Assembly: GCA_025024175.1 (NCBI GenBank)
Contig: QCXZ01000064.1
Location: forward strand, 14,942,001 to 15,006,000
Direction: 5' to 3'
Source of the DNA: Rhyzopertha dominica
Taxonomy: Eukaryota; Arthropoda; Insecta; Coleoptera; Bostrichidae
Length of the DNA: 64,000 nucleotides
Each line of letters opens with the position of its first letter. Position 1 is the first letter of the stretch. The position numbers were made by a program, and so were the translations under genes. The notes beneath the pieces are model-generated. The model saw only the letters and a program-made list of their open reading frames with translations, was not told the origin of the DNA and did not search any database. Positions 37,081 to 48,802 of the stretch are shown here, one piece after another.

Positions 37081-37189
37081 GGCATTAAGCTGTGCCAAAG
37101 ATAAATTTGGAAGTAGGGTTACAAACTAGTAAGAATTTTAGATGGCAATGCCATCTGTCAGCAACACTGACATGATGACAAAGCCACCT

Positions 37190-38820
37190 AGCTACAGTTG
37201 GTTGAGGTGCAGACAGCACAGCATAGACATGCATTTTACAAACTAGTGCTTTATCATTAGTTTAGAATTGTAAAATATAGTCGCATGCATTAGCATTACC
37301 CAACATACCCTATGCTATTGTCCGTAAGGTGGTCCAAACTGATTTCATAAAACCGTCTTCAGATTTCATTGGCTGTAATATTTCCTTAAACCTCTTTCCG
37401 CTCAAAAATCTAACTTGCTTAACTGATTCACATTAAGTTTTGGGTTGGCTTTAATCTACGATGTGATGTAGCTGGAGTAACGGCTGGTGCTCGAACATAT
37501 TCGAAGTCATTGCTTAATCTTACACATTTCTGCTAAATTGCAGTCAGGGCAAATTTCCTTTTAGTTTCACGCTACCGACAAAGTTCAGAACTAAGCTCAT
37601 CACTTAAGCCCGCAACCGCAAGTTAATATTCATCCGAAATCATCGGCTTACCTTGCGAAACTCGTGTTGTTATTATCTAAATCTGGCACCAATGAATGGC
37701 TCATGCTTCATTTGACACGGCTGTACAAAAGGTTTCAGAAGCAAATAACAATATTTTGTAGAATGTACAGGTAACTAATGTTTAAAAGAACCTTAAACCG
37801 CATTTTTTAATTCACTTAGGATTAAACTCAAGGTTTTAAATGTTTTTAGAAAAAAATACATTTTCTTAAAAAAGAAACACATTTATTCTGCCAAAGGTAT
37901 TATTTAGAATATCGACCTACTGAATATACGTTAATGAAAATTTTCTATCAAATTAATTCCGAGATGCAATTCATGTCAATGTGGATGGAAATCCTCCGCC
38001 TCTTTGTACAAGGTGTAATTTCATTATGGGTACATATTCACCTTCACTTTAACCACGAAAGAATATTATCAAAAAACTTGACAAAATGTGTTGTTTTTAG
38101 AAGAAGATATTTCTTGTCAGTTGTTGACGGCCCTTAAAGAAATAAAATGAAACTCGCTTATCTTAGATCAACCTGACAAAATTCCAAACACATATGAAAA
38201 GTAGAAAGCTTGTTCCGTTGAGGACTGGTTTGCAGAAGAAAACAATTTGTTGAAGGCTATGAATTACCCTATGAAGTTTGAACAGATAAAAATTGCGCTT
38301 GAACTGAAAAGACGCCGTAAGGAAATTCTAACACAAATTAATTGACCCCTGAAATGCGCTCTTTAGGTAAACAAATTTGAAGGTATGCGTGTAATGTATT
38401 TATTTTGATTAAGTATCTTCATTATTGAAATTCTCCGTTCATTTTAGGAATCCAAGTTATTTGGCTAATTTCAGGAGTACAAGTTAAATAACGCCTTATA
38501 GGTGTTACTTTTGGGTGAGTTTTGAGCTCTACTTCAGAGAATCGATGCAAGTAATAGTATTTAAACACTTTAATCTATAACTTCTTTCTTTTTTCTTTCT
38601 TTTATAAATACGTTCCTAAATCTTTCGAAACCTAAACTAAGAATACTTTACAATATTGTACAACTACATTATTTTTACATGAATACCGGGATCCCAGAAC
38701 CCGGAGAAGCTATAGCAGCAGTCCAGGGACGCACTTGGGTCAGGAAAGGCAAATAATAATTTACAAGAAAGATGATCCATTAAGCTCAAAGTGCAGTTAC
38801 ATTCTTGGTTAATAAATTAA
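37190..38820. other. Intergenic DNA with one short unexplained frame
   Basis: No recognised gene. At 38220-38346 the plus strand encodes about 40 residues (SVEDWFAEENNLL...ELKRRRKEILTQIN, then stop) with balanced composition and charged helices. It reads like real coding sequence, perhaps the last exon of a dead gene, but I do not recognise it. 37144-37188 repeats 30892-30940. Confidence 0.35.
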
Positions 38821-39045
38821 AACAAGTTAATCAATATCTTACTGCTCTTCCTTTAATTATGTTAATTAGTACATCTTTTATTTTATTTATAATCTTTTTA
38901 GGTTGTTTGGACAACTAGATGATTTTGACTCAAAATATTTTTATTTTATTAGCTGAGGATGAGCGTGGGTTTCCTCGAAACATGTACTAATTAACATAAT
39001 TAAAGGATGCGCAGTAAGCCATTGATTCACTTGTTTTAATTTATT
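38821..39045. repeat. Inverted repeat with hammerhead-like core in its loop
   Basis: Arms of about 55 bp (AAGTTAATCAATATCTTACTG...CCTTTAATTATGTTAATTAGTACAT at 38824-38875) mirror 38980-39038. The right side of the loop contains CTGAGGA (38953-38959), a GAG...CTC pairing and GAAA (38977-38980), the order of hammerhead core boxes. Stem III pairing is imperfect. Confidence 0.5.
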
Positions 39046-39375
39046 AAATAATTTACACTTACACGCTTAAGCAGAGTGCCGTTTCTCGATTTTTGCGCTG
39101 TAGCGCAATCTGGCTGATTATTTTTTTACCTAAATGACAGGATAATTTGTTGGAATATAGTAAAACTAATTGGAACAGTTGGAAAGTGAAAATTCAAAAT
39201 CTAAGTGAAATTTCTAGCAAATTTTTGGCGATGTCAGGTAAAAAGTGTTAAGGGGTTTATGAGCTAACGCCGGTGGGATACAAAAGGCTCTATCTGCCTA
39301 GGCTTTAGCAGGTTTGCGACATGACGTTAATAGCTGCGCACGGTGTAAGTACTGATATCTGTGGATGGTAAAGGG

Positions 39376-39660
39376 GTTTAAATGCCAGAAGTTGTACTGC
39401 CATTTGATGTTCGGACCTCCCGCGAAATACCCAAAGCATTCACTAAAATTTGGATATATTTAGTATCAAAACGAAACAACTGTAGACATTCTTCTCTGGT
39501 TAACTCATCCAAATTTAATCGTCCTTGTGTTTCTCTTCTCACAGTTTGTCTGCGTTTTTGCAGGAGCCCATGTTTGTGCGAAAGCATCTTTTACATAATT
39601 TTAATTTTCATTGAATTCGCCAAACGCAATTGCATCAATAATTGCTTCCATAGGTATCAT
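39376..39660 (-). pseudogene. PIF/Harbinger transposase N-terminal fragment
   Basis: Minus strand: ATG at 39660 opens MIPMEAIIDAIAFGEF. After a frame change 39587-39378 reads NLDELTREECLQLFRFDTK, then YIQILVNALGI and TSNGSTTSG. This matches the start of insect Harbinger transposases (LxRFD...I..L..AL.....SNGTTVSG), just upstream of their DDE core. The similarity stops near 39376 and the catalytic part is absent. Family known for cut-and-paste movement with a 3-bp target duplication; no ends found here. Confidence 0.65.
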
Positions 39661-40029
39661 AATTTGTGTTGGTTACGTTATACGTCAAGCGACGTCGCTC
39701 GCAAACTGTAAACTACTGAGCCTGTCAGTTTAAAATACCATATCTCAGTCACGTGATTTTAAGGTTTAACGGTATTAAAATCCATGCTAACTGCAAACTC
39801 CCTATTATGAAGAACCTGGCGGTATTGGAAAGAGATTATTACAATGCTGTGTACGAAACTTTTTATCAGGAGTTCTGTTACTAAGTGTACATCCCGGTAA
39901 CCGTCGTGGCGAGTTCCAGCTCGGTCCGGCGGCGTCGTCGCTGCAAAATATATTAAAACCATACATCATACAAATAACACACAAACCGACTAACACTTAA
40001 AAACAATTTTACACTCAATTAAAGACCAA

Positions 40030-40352
40030 GGCACCAAAAGACACACACAATATATAGCATTCCATGTAAAAATTTGCAAAGAAATTGCAAATACATTGGA
40101 CAATCATCACAGTACTTGAAAAACAGAATAAAACGACACCAACTAGGAATTAACATAACAGCATTACAAAATCATAAACAACAAACGCAGCACCAATTCG
40201 ACTACAATAACACTAAAACACTGGCAACAGAACAAAATACATACAGAAGAACCATAATAGAAATTATACGTATACAAAAAAACATAAATCAGTGTGTAAA
40301 CGATAGAAGTGACATACAAAACTTAAGCACCACCGGAACTAAAGACAAATAG
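40030..40352 (+). pseudogene. Penelope-like element, second GIY-YIG endonuclease fragment
   Basis: The plus frame 40074-40352 reads CKYIGQSSQYLKNRIKRH, then TALQNHKQQTQHQFDYNNTK and EQNTYRRTIIEIIRIQKNIN. The upstream sequence supplies YSIPCKN in another frame. These are the GIY-YIG core, the HxFD block and the RE..E.I.I tail of Penelope endonucleases. The sequence differs clearly from the copies at 36655 and 63728, so at least two Penelope lineages are present. No reverse transcriptase is recognisable upstream. Confidence 0.75.
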
Positions 40353-43300
40353 CATTGTCAACAACCTACGAGACGCAACAAATGACCAGAACTAGAACAA
40401 TATGGCAACCAACAGATACACGACGAACTCGGATGAACAAGCAATACTACAAAATGGACAAATCTCGTTACATCTCTATATAATTTGTTTTTTTCATATA
40501 TGTACAGATTTAAAAATAAAACCTTAAAAAAGCCGGAACAAGCCGCCGAAAAGTCGTCATCAAACAACGCCTGTAATTTCCATTGCAAAAAGGAACCAAA
40601 AAGCCCGCCACCGCCATCAGGAAAATAAAATAAGTACCAGATAGATATCGATATTTTCGATACTTACGCCTTTGTCAGTGAAAATGGTCACCCAACAATC
40701 CGCTATTATAGCAAACTATTAATCGAATAGATGGCATAAGAATCAATGTCGAACATGGAACAGTCTAGTATTTTACAGAAACGCGTAGAGGATTTGTGTA
40801 GGTGGAAGCTAGCTTTAATACAGAGCAAGCTGGTGCACATCGAACAAGTCTCATGATGAAGCAAGCCAACGGGGCAGTTTTAAAGTTTAAAGTGTTATAG
40901 AGTGACAACAATGAAGTGTAGCGTTCCAATAGTGTGCATTTTGGTGCTACTGAATAAGTAAATTGAGGTTATAAATTTGCATTTTTCGAACCCGTACACC
41001 TAACAGTACTTGTTATGTTAGTGATGAGTATTGCCCATCAACGCAAGCAAGATGCCACTCACTCCTTTAGAAAGACGGTATTTCTCAATCGGTTTTTCTA
41101 AACGCCAGGTACCTGCAGGAGTTTGTAAGTTTTCTGTTTACACTCTTAATTCGCAATCTGCAACAATCTCTGCTGCATGGCATGCAACTTTTCCGAGTTA
41201 AACTCTAGTTTGTGTACCTCATTATTTTATCTGCCAGGCGTGGACTCCGAGAGATGAAAGGCTGTTCCTGACAGTCCAAGAACTTTTGTTGTCGCAGGGA
41301 CATTGTTCGTTCTTTTAATGAACAACATTTGTTTATATAAACTGGCAGATGTCAACTTCGCATTAAAATTCTGTAATTTGCACGCTTCTGTCGGGTAGCG
41401 CTTTCTATATTGTTGATTCAACGAAAACGTGCAGGTATCTCAACTATTTTTATTGCTTTCTTGCTTTAATTTTCAAGTCAAAGTATACTACCAGCACTTT
41501 CAACCCTTATAAAAATGACCCTACTATTGTTTAAATGTTTTTTATTAATTGCACTAAATTTACNAGAATTTACCAGTGTAGATGTTCTTAACTACATCTT
41601 GTTCATGGAACATAGAGTAGTTTCTCTGGTGCCATCGACAGGATGACAGTAAACAGGGACAGCTACGTATCTTACATTCTATAAGTGTGTTGTTAAAACA
41701 TAAGCATTTTTCTTTTATGAATTACCTGGTTCTCTTGCATAGGACAAGTGATAATGTACTTTTCTGATAAGAGCATGGTTTTACTTACCAGTAGTATACT
41801 TATTGAAATAACCAGCTGCATGAGAAAGTTATACCTTTGGCAAGTAAAAACCAATAAAGCTCCACAAGAAACAATAAAATTGGTTGCACCTAATAATTTT
41901 AATTTGTGATTAACAACTCTGTGAGGATGGGATTAAATATGAGAGGCTTGTTTCGATTGTAGTTTTTACAGGTCTCTTCTCACCTAACTAGGCATTTAGG
42001 TACAGGACCCTATTGAGATTTAACGTTTTGTAACCGTTATTACATAACAATATGAATATGTGTGTAGGAGACTATGCTGCAGTAAAATCTTTTGTTAGTA
42101 CCAATTATATGTATTAGTTATATACATGGACTATTATGGTGCTTTAGATGAGTTCAATGTCTAGTATAAGAAACCAAATCCCTGAAACATTTGAAACGTC
42201 TAGTAAAATGCCCGTATTTTGGTTATATGCTGGCTTTATTAACTTTAAACATTAATTCTGTAGAAAAAAAGAGGTTCTTTTTTATCATTTTTGTGCAGTT
42301 CTTAGTAATCTTAGTAATGCTCTATTATAGAATTGCGGGGCATAATAATCAACTCAATGTCTGTCACTATGGAACGCCGATATTCGCCTGGTACGGCTGC
42401 CTTAAATGACGCAAATAAATAAATTAGTTAACAATACACTTGGGGACACAACACCCGTTATAGCTAAATACCAGGATTATATAAACATAGAAAATAATAT
42501 CATAGAAATTGCATAATCTCAAATTTCCTGTAAGTACGTAATTGGTGATTAGTAATTTAAGAATATTTTGTATATATAACTGCTCGTAAGAAGTCCTGAC
42601 GAAGACTTGAATATAGTCGAAAGCTTGACATTGGAAAAAAGAGTATTCTTTAAACTAAGCTAAAGTCGAATAAACCCTAAAATAACTATAAACGTTCTTA
42701 GGAAATATATTACCTTGCACAACTGCTTTAGGATTTTGTGTCGCGAGCAGAGAAAAATCATACTAGAAGCTAAACATTTATTCAGCTTTAAACGGTTCTT
42801 TTTACAGTATAAAGCCTTGTGGTGTCAACAGTAAATAATGCACGTGTGGCAGCGAAAATGTAAAAAATGAAATATCTCGTCATAATAACATCTTTTAGGG
42901 TAAGGGACTCATGTGATGTAGTTATATGCGCGGTCACGCGAGAGCCATACAATACCTAAAGTTTACTGATCCGTTAATAATGTAGATTCGTTTTGTTTAC
43001 ATTTGCGATACTCCAGCGTCTGATTGATTTTTGCGAAGAGCTTTTGTTAAGGGAGTTCTCTGCTGAAAATGGATTCGTAGGAGAAAAGCGCGCATATTAA
43101 TAAAATTGTTTGTTTTCTCGTACATTTGCTTTATATAACCCCATATCCCATAATGTCAGATTTAACTATTTACTTCTAATGTGGAAATCAATTACAAGAA
43201 ACAAAATTTCTCAGTAATGATTTTACTTATACATTTTTAAAAATAAATTATTTGATTTCAACTACGAAATTTACCTTTAAACAGTTTGCAGTAAAGCACG

Positions 43301-44079
43301 GTCACTGAAGTATATATTCGCACAGAGTTTAATGCTCAAAGGTTGTTAATTTACATTCAATGCAGGTATCAGATAGGCTTGATCAGACAGATAAATCAAC
43401 GCTACGGAGTAAGGTCTTCTAACTCTTGTGCTGTTTGCACTTTTTTGGTTTTCGTTGATTTAAAATTAAATGGATTTATTGGTTTTTCCCGGACGTATTT
43501 GCTGGTCTCCGTAATATTGAGCTCGTAGTGTTCGGTTTTATCTTCAGAAATATATATATCTACCTTAAGTGACACAGAGGCGTATCATTTTCCAACCCGC
43601 AACCGAAAGTAGTTCTGTCAAGACTGGTAGTACAAAACATGTAACTACTAACATATCTAAAAATGACGAACCGTAATAATTTATTCGGGGAGATCGACCG
43701 TTGATCAGATATTTGTATTTGGCAAATGCAAGAAAAAAAAAGAAGCAAGGATGTACGCGCAGTAGTTAACTAATTATCAATTTTCAACAAGTTGGTGATT
43801 TCACAGATCAAAAGTAGGCGACAGCAGCTTTATAAGGACTAGGCACACATAGAAAAGTTATACCAATTGTTGAAATTACTGCTAATAGAAAACACCATAG
43901 TACAATATGTACAATATACAGAAACAAAACATGTTCTCCAGATATCCATATAAAAAAGGATTTAAACAAGATGCACATGTTATCAGCTGATATCTGTTCA
44001 ATTTAAAACTTGAAGAAGAAGAAGCAAAACTAACAGGATTGGCCAAATTTACAACAAAAATGACTTTATAGGAGGGCAG
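40353..44079. other. Intergenic DNA with a hammerhead-like motif
   Basis: No gene recognised. At 42596-42622 the plus strand has CTGACGA, a small stem GACT/AGTC and GAAA, the canonical order of hammerhead core boxes with no substitutions in the boxes. No Penelope coding sequence is clear nearby. Single N at 41564. Confidence 0.35.
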
Positions 44080-45550
44080 ATCGCGTGATTTGAACTACCA
44101 TAAGGCTATAGAATGAGATAGTGTGTAAAATGTAGGGGGTATATTTGTTTACTTGAAATTGTTGGGTTGCCTCAATTTGACAAATGTACTGCAAATTATT
44201 ATATTTATATATTAACTATTATACAAGATTGCAAGGTAAGTCATAAAATGATGATGGTAGGCAGAGACTACTTGCGCAATGCCAGAGTGAGGAGACTACA
44301 CGTTTTAATTCGATTACGTATTACGTATTCCCTCTTGACATTGAATAATCACTAATGACATGTCAAAATAATAAATTAAGCTTTTTAGAACACGTGACTT
44401 TAGAAGTGGCGGTCGAGCACAGACATCGTATCATTTTCTAGACGGCTAAATTCGTTTGTAAGGCAACGAGTCTGCGCAGTAACTCACAAGTGTAACCGAG
44501 CAAATGGCGATTGGCTAGATGCGTGGCATGTCCTGTTTGTTGTAGCGTTACTATGACGTTCGCGTATAATCTTTACTGCGCATGCGTCTGCCCCTACATG
44601 TGCCAGGGTCATTTGTCAGAAAATCTTATCGTTGCTATAAACTTTTAGGTAAANATGTATTTCTGTGCGGTCGNGCAATGCAGCCTCTAACGCGCTGTCA
44701 TAGAAACTCCATTACTTAATGCTAAAGTCTACTACAAGAGCTGGGACAATCGATTCGATTAAAACCTGCTTAAAGACACCTGCAATGTGTGTCCTGTAAC
44801 ACTAGCAGTGTTGCAGTGTCAATTGTAGGCTTTGCAGGACATGATATGGCAATATCTGACTATAATATAGCTGTCAAATAGTAAACAAGTCAATTATTTT
44901 TTAATGCTCACGGAGGTTGCGATAAAAATTAAGATGAAGCGATGCGAGCGACACATGAACGAGAAAATTGCGTCAGTTTAAAATCTCCTAGAAACCCAGC
45001 TGTAAACAATGTGTTACACATGAAGAAATAATGGGAATGATGGTTTCGGCAATTTAAATAGAACGCTACCCCCATCAGTCTAGCCAACAACTCTCCAGAA
45101 TAGAATAGAAGTGTAAATTACAATCTTCATGACCGTTATTGGATCTGATGCAGCTGAAATTTATAAAACGTTTAACTTGAGTCAAGAAGAAATAAATCAT
45201 TAAATTAATCGAATAATATCTTGTCAAATACTTTGGACAGAAATAAATGTCACATACCAAAGATATGTGTTAATAAAATTGATTTAAGGTTGTCCTTATC
45301 ACCACGTCATGAACGATCCAGTCACGCGTCAGTTTCCACGGATTCGTATGCGCGCACTGGGTGCCTCTCGGAAGCCACGACCTACCCTACATCGCAAAGG
45401 CTTATTAGCTTTGCCTTTTAAACAATAGTTTTATATAAATGGAATTCGCTCTATTATTTTTGAAAGAATTCTACTCTCATAAGATTATAGAACAAAAATG
45501 GTAACATTAGAAAGAAAGCAAATCGAACAACAATAAAAAAGGGTTATAGC

Positions 45551-48340
45551 TAAAGGCTATAGTACTATAAGATGGTAAAAAGTGCCCCCGCTGTAATTGA
45601 TATATATTGTACCCAATTAAGGTATATGTCGCACACCTAATTACACACCCCAATTCCACCCCGTTTTTCAATTTTTGCCATTCAACCCTTAACATTTAAT
45701 TTTTTTTCTTGCAAATTATAAGAGATAAAAATCTGAAAAAAGTTGGAACAATGTAGTTTCATAAGGCATATTCTAAAACAAATTAACAACCCTCTACCAT
45801 TACTACTCTTAAAGTTATGGGGTGCAACCCCCTTCCAGGGGTGTTTTTTTAATAGGTGTTTTTTTAGCGACCACTTTCTTTTCTCTATTAAATTAATCAC
45901 TCATATATGGGCTATTCACAGTAATTTTTTGTCGCTGTAAAAATGGTACGAAGGGGGTAAAATAATTATTTTGTCTACTTACCACAATCAAAAACTCAAT
46001 CACATCCTAGGAGGCCACAAAGGTACTAAGCAAAGTAGTAGTTATATACTTAATAACAGTGAATCAAAATATAATAGGGTAACACATATGCATACTGCAC
46101 TAAGAATGTACATATAGTTATATAGACAGATATATATAGGCCAAAATGCCTCATACAATATTTACTATTTTTTATTTAATATATAGCACCTAATGCATAT
46201 GAATGTCGTAAGGTGTTATTATGCTTGCCAGCGTAGAATTGATCTCTTTTACGAATTGGTATTTATTTCATTAATATGTATTGTATTGGTGCTTTAAAAA
46301 TAATTTACAGAGAAAACGAGAACTGAATCTATATTTTTCTAAAAACTAAAAACAAGTATTGGGTTGAACCAAATGCTTAATACATGTTTAGTTTAGAATT
46401 CTTCTCTTCTGTAAATTACTGATGTCACACAAATGATTACGCGCCACATCTTTCAATCAACAGCAGTACTAATCTGTACAATGTTGACAAGAACAACAAG
46501 CATAGTAAACCGCTTCCTCAGGAGTTGAATAAACAAAAAAAATACTTAGTTGTTTAATTTGGAAAGTGCGGCCCTATAGATAAGAAATTGTAGAAAATAA
46601 CGATGAATATGTAGAATACGTTATTATGTTTTTTATTCCACTACAGTGACCCCCAGGGGTCCGTAGACCACAGTTTGAGAAACGCTGAATTAAATAAAGG
46701 ATAACATATATATTGTATGAGTCATTCATCTGTATCTATGTATATCTGTCTACATAACTATATGTATATGCACATGTATGTCTTCTTTTTTTTGCGCTAT
46801 GCACATTGCACATGCGCACCTTATTATAATTTAATCCATCGTTATTAAGTATATCACTACTATGTTGTTGGTTACACCTTTGTGGCCTCCTAGGATGTGA
46901 TTGTGGTAAATATACAAAATAAATATTTTACCCCCTTAGTACCATCTTTACAGGGACAAATAAAATACTGTAAGTAACACATATATATAAATGATTATTT
47001 TAATAGAGGGAAGAAAGTGGTCACTCAAAAGCACTATTAAACAACATCTCAGAGAGAGGTTTGTGCCCCATAACTTTAAGGGTAGTAATGGCACAGTGAT
47101 GTTATTTTTTAAGAATAAACATTATAGAACTACCTTAGCACATTCTTCATTTGTATTTTATTATTATCTTTTAAATAACTGTTGTTATATAACTACTAAG
47201 CTGAAATTCTGTGGCCTCCTAGGATGTGATTGTGATAAGTAGACAAAATAATTATTTTACTCCCTTAGTACAGTCTTTACAGCAACAAATAAAATACTGC
47301 AAATAGCACATATACAAATGATTATTTTAATAGATAATAAAAGTGGTTATTTAAAAGTACTATTAAAAAACACGCCAGGAGAGGGTTGTACCCCATAGCG
47401 TTAAGGGTAGTAATGGCAGATGGATGTTATTTTTTAAGAATAAACCCTATAGAACTACCTTAGTTCATTTTTTCATTTGTCTTTCTTTATTATCTTTTAA
47501 ATTACGGTTATTATATAACTACTATGTAGCCGAGTTCAGCTGTGGCCTCCTAGGTCGTGATTGTGGTAAGTAGACAAGACAATTTTTTACCCTCTTAGCA
47601 CCATCTTTAGAGCGACAAATAAAATATTGTAAATTGCACATATATAAATGATTATTTTAAGGGAGAAAATAAAGTGGTCACTCAAATACACTATTAAAAA
47701 ACACTCCAGGAGAGGGTTTTAACCTATAACTTTAAGGGTAGTAATGGCAGAAGGTTGTTACTTTTTTAAGAATAAACCTTATCGAACCACCTTAGTCAAT
47801 TTTTTATATGTATTTCGGTATTACATTTTAAACTACTGTTATTATATAACTACTATGTTGCTGAGTTCATCTGAGGCCTCCTAGGATGTGATTGTGATAA
47901 GTAGACAAAATAATTATTTTACCCCCCTGATACCATTTTTACAGCGAGAAAAAAATTACTGTGAATAGCCCATATATGAATGATTATTGTAATAGAGAAG
48001 TGAAAGTGGTCGATCAAAAAACGCTATTCAAAAACACCCCTGAAAGAGGGTTGCTCCCCATAACATTAAGGGTAGTAATGCTAGAGGGTTGTTAATTTTT
48101 TAGAATAGACAGTATGAAACTACATTAATCCAATTTTTTTCGGATTTTTATCTCTGATAATTTTAGAGAAAAAAATGTTAAATGTTATGGGATGAATGGC
48201 AAAAACTGCAAAACGGGGTGGAATTGGGGTGTGTAANTAGGTGTGCGACATATACCCTTAATTGGGTACAATATATGTCAATTTGAGCCAAATTCCAGTG
48301 GGACCACTTTTTACCATCTTATCGTACTATATAGCCTTTC
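45551..48340. mobile_element. Foldback element with asymmetric tandem array
   Basis: The left arm 45551-46170 and the right arm are inverted copies. Outer part: AAAGGCTATAGTAC...GATGGTAAAAAGTG against 48303-48340. Middle unit: ends in TCCTAGGAGGCC and its inverse. Inner part: ATATACTTAATAAC, CATATAGTTATATAGACAGATAT and their inverses near 46690-46870. The right arm has gained three additional copies of its middle unit, so it is roughly 1 kb longer than the left. The loop (about 46170-46690) includes GGTCCGTAGACCACAGTTTGAG, a motif type seen in other DNA transposons. No transposase; non-autonomous. Confidence 0.75.
46884..48205. repeat. Four tandem units of about 330 bp
   Basis: Units start at GGCCTCCTAGG: 46884, 47213, 47544 and 47875 (GAGGCCTCCTAGG), spacings 329, 331 and 331. 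Each carries GTGATTGTG, GTAGACAAAATAATTATTTTAC, a GGGGTTG-like block and GTTATTATATAACTACTA. The last unit runs into the outer end of the foldback arm instead of into another unit. The left arm has one such unit only. Confidence 0.85.
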
Positions 48341-48802
48341 GCGATTTTCTCGACGAGACATTCTGTTAACAACGGAAGGCCATCGATTCCCACCGATACC
48401 CACCCTACCGGTTGTAGAACCCACTTTATAGAGAGCAGAGAACTACATTCTATCTTGTAAGCCACAATCAAAGGTCACTTGGTATTGGATTTATGATTTA
48501 TGTAATAATCTGATGAGTGCAGAAAGTTAACGAGACATTACCACTTTAGTGGTGGCTGCCATTGCAATGTACTTAATTAAGGGACGGCAATTTTTTTTAT
48601 TGCTACTCGATTTGCTCTTCTTTAATATGGTACTTCTTTCGTATGAGTAGATATCTTGAAAAATTAGTAACAAATTATTTCATTAACGCTAATCGGGCCG
48701 ATAGTAATTGAGGCAACCCAGCCGTTTTAAGTAAACAAATATACTCTCTACATTTTACACACCATCTCATTCTATAATCTTGTGGGAGTTTAAATCGCAC
48801 TG

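Larger units (their letters stand above)
44080..48802. mobile_element. 4.7-kb unit bounded by about 100-bp inverted repeats
   Basis: 44080-44178 and 48706-48802 are inverted copies (TATAGAATGAGATAGTGTGTAAAATGTAG against CTACATTTTACACACCATCTCATTCTATA, then GGGTTGCCTCAATT against AATTGAGGCAACCC). Neither inner flank continues the match. Inside are about 1.4 kb of unassigned DNA (44179-45550), the foldback element 45551-48340 and a short right spacer. No transposase is visible. I see no certain target duplication, so a pair of inverted dispersed repeats is the alternative. Confidence 0.45.

Noticed and set aside
39759..39962. Possible extra Penelope fragment upstream of 40030 (VLERDYYNAVYETF)
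   Set aside because: Only a short resemblance to the endonuclease tail and in the wrong order relative to the clear domain at 40074.
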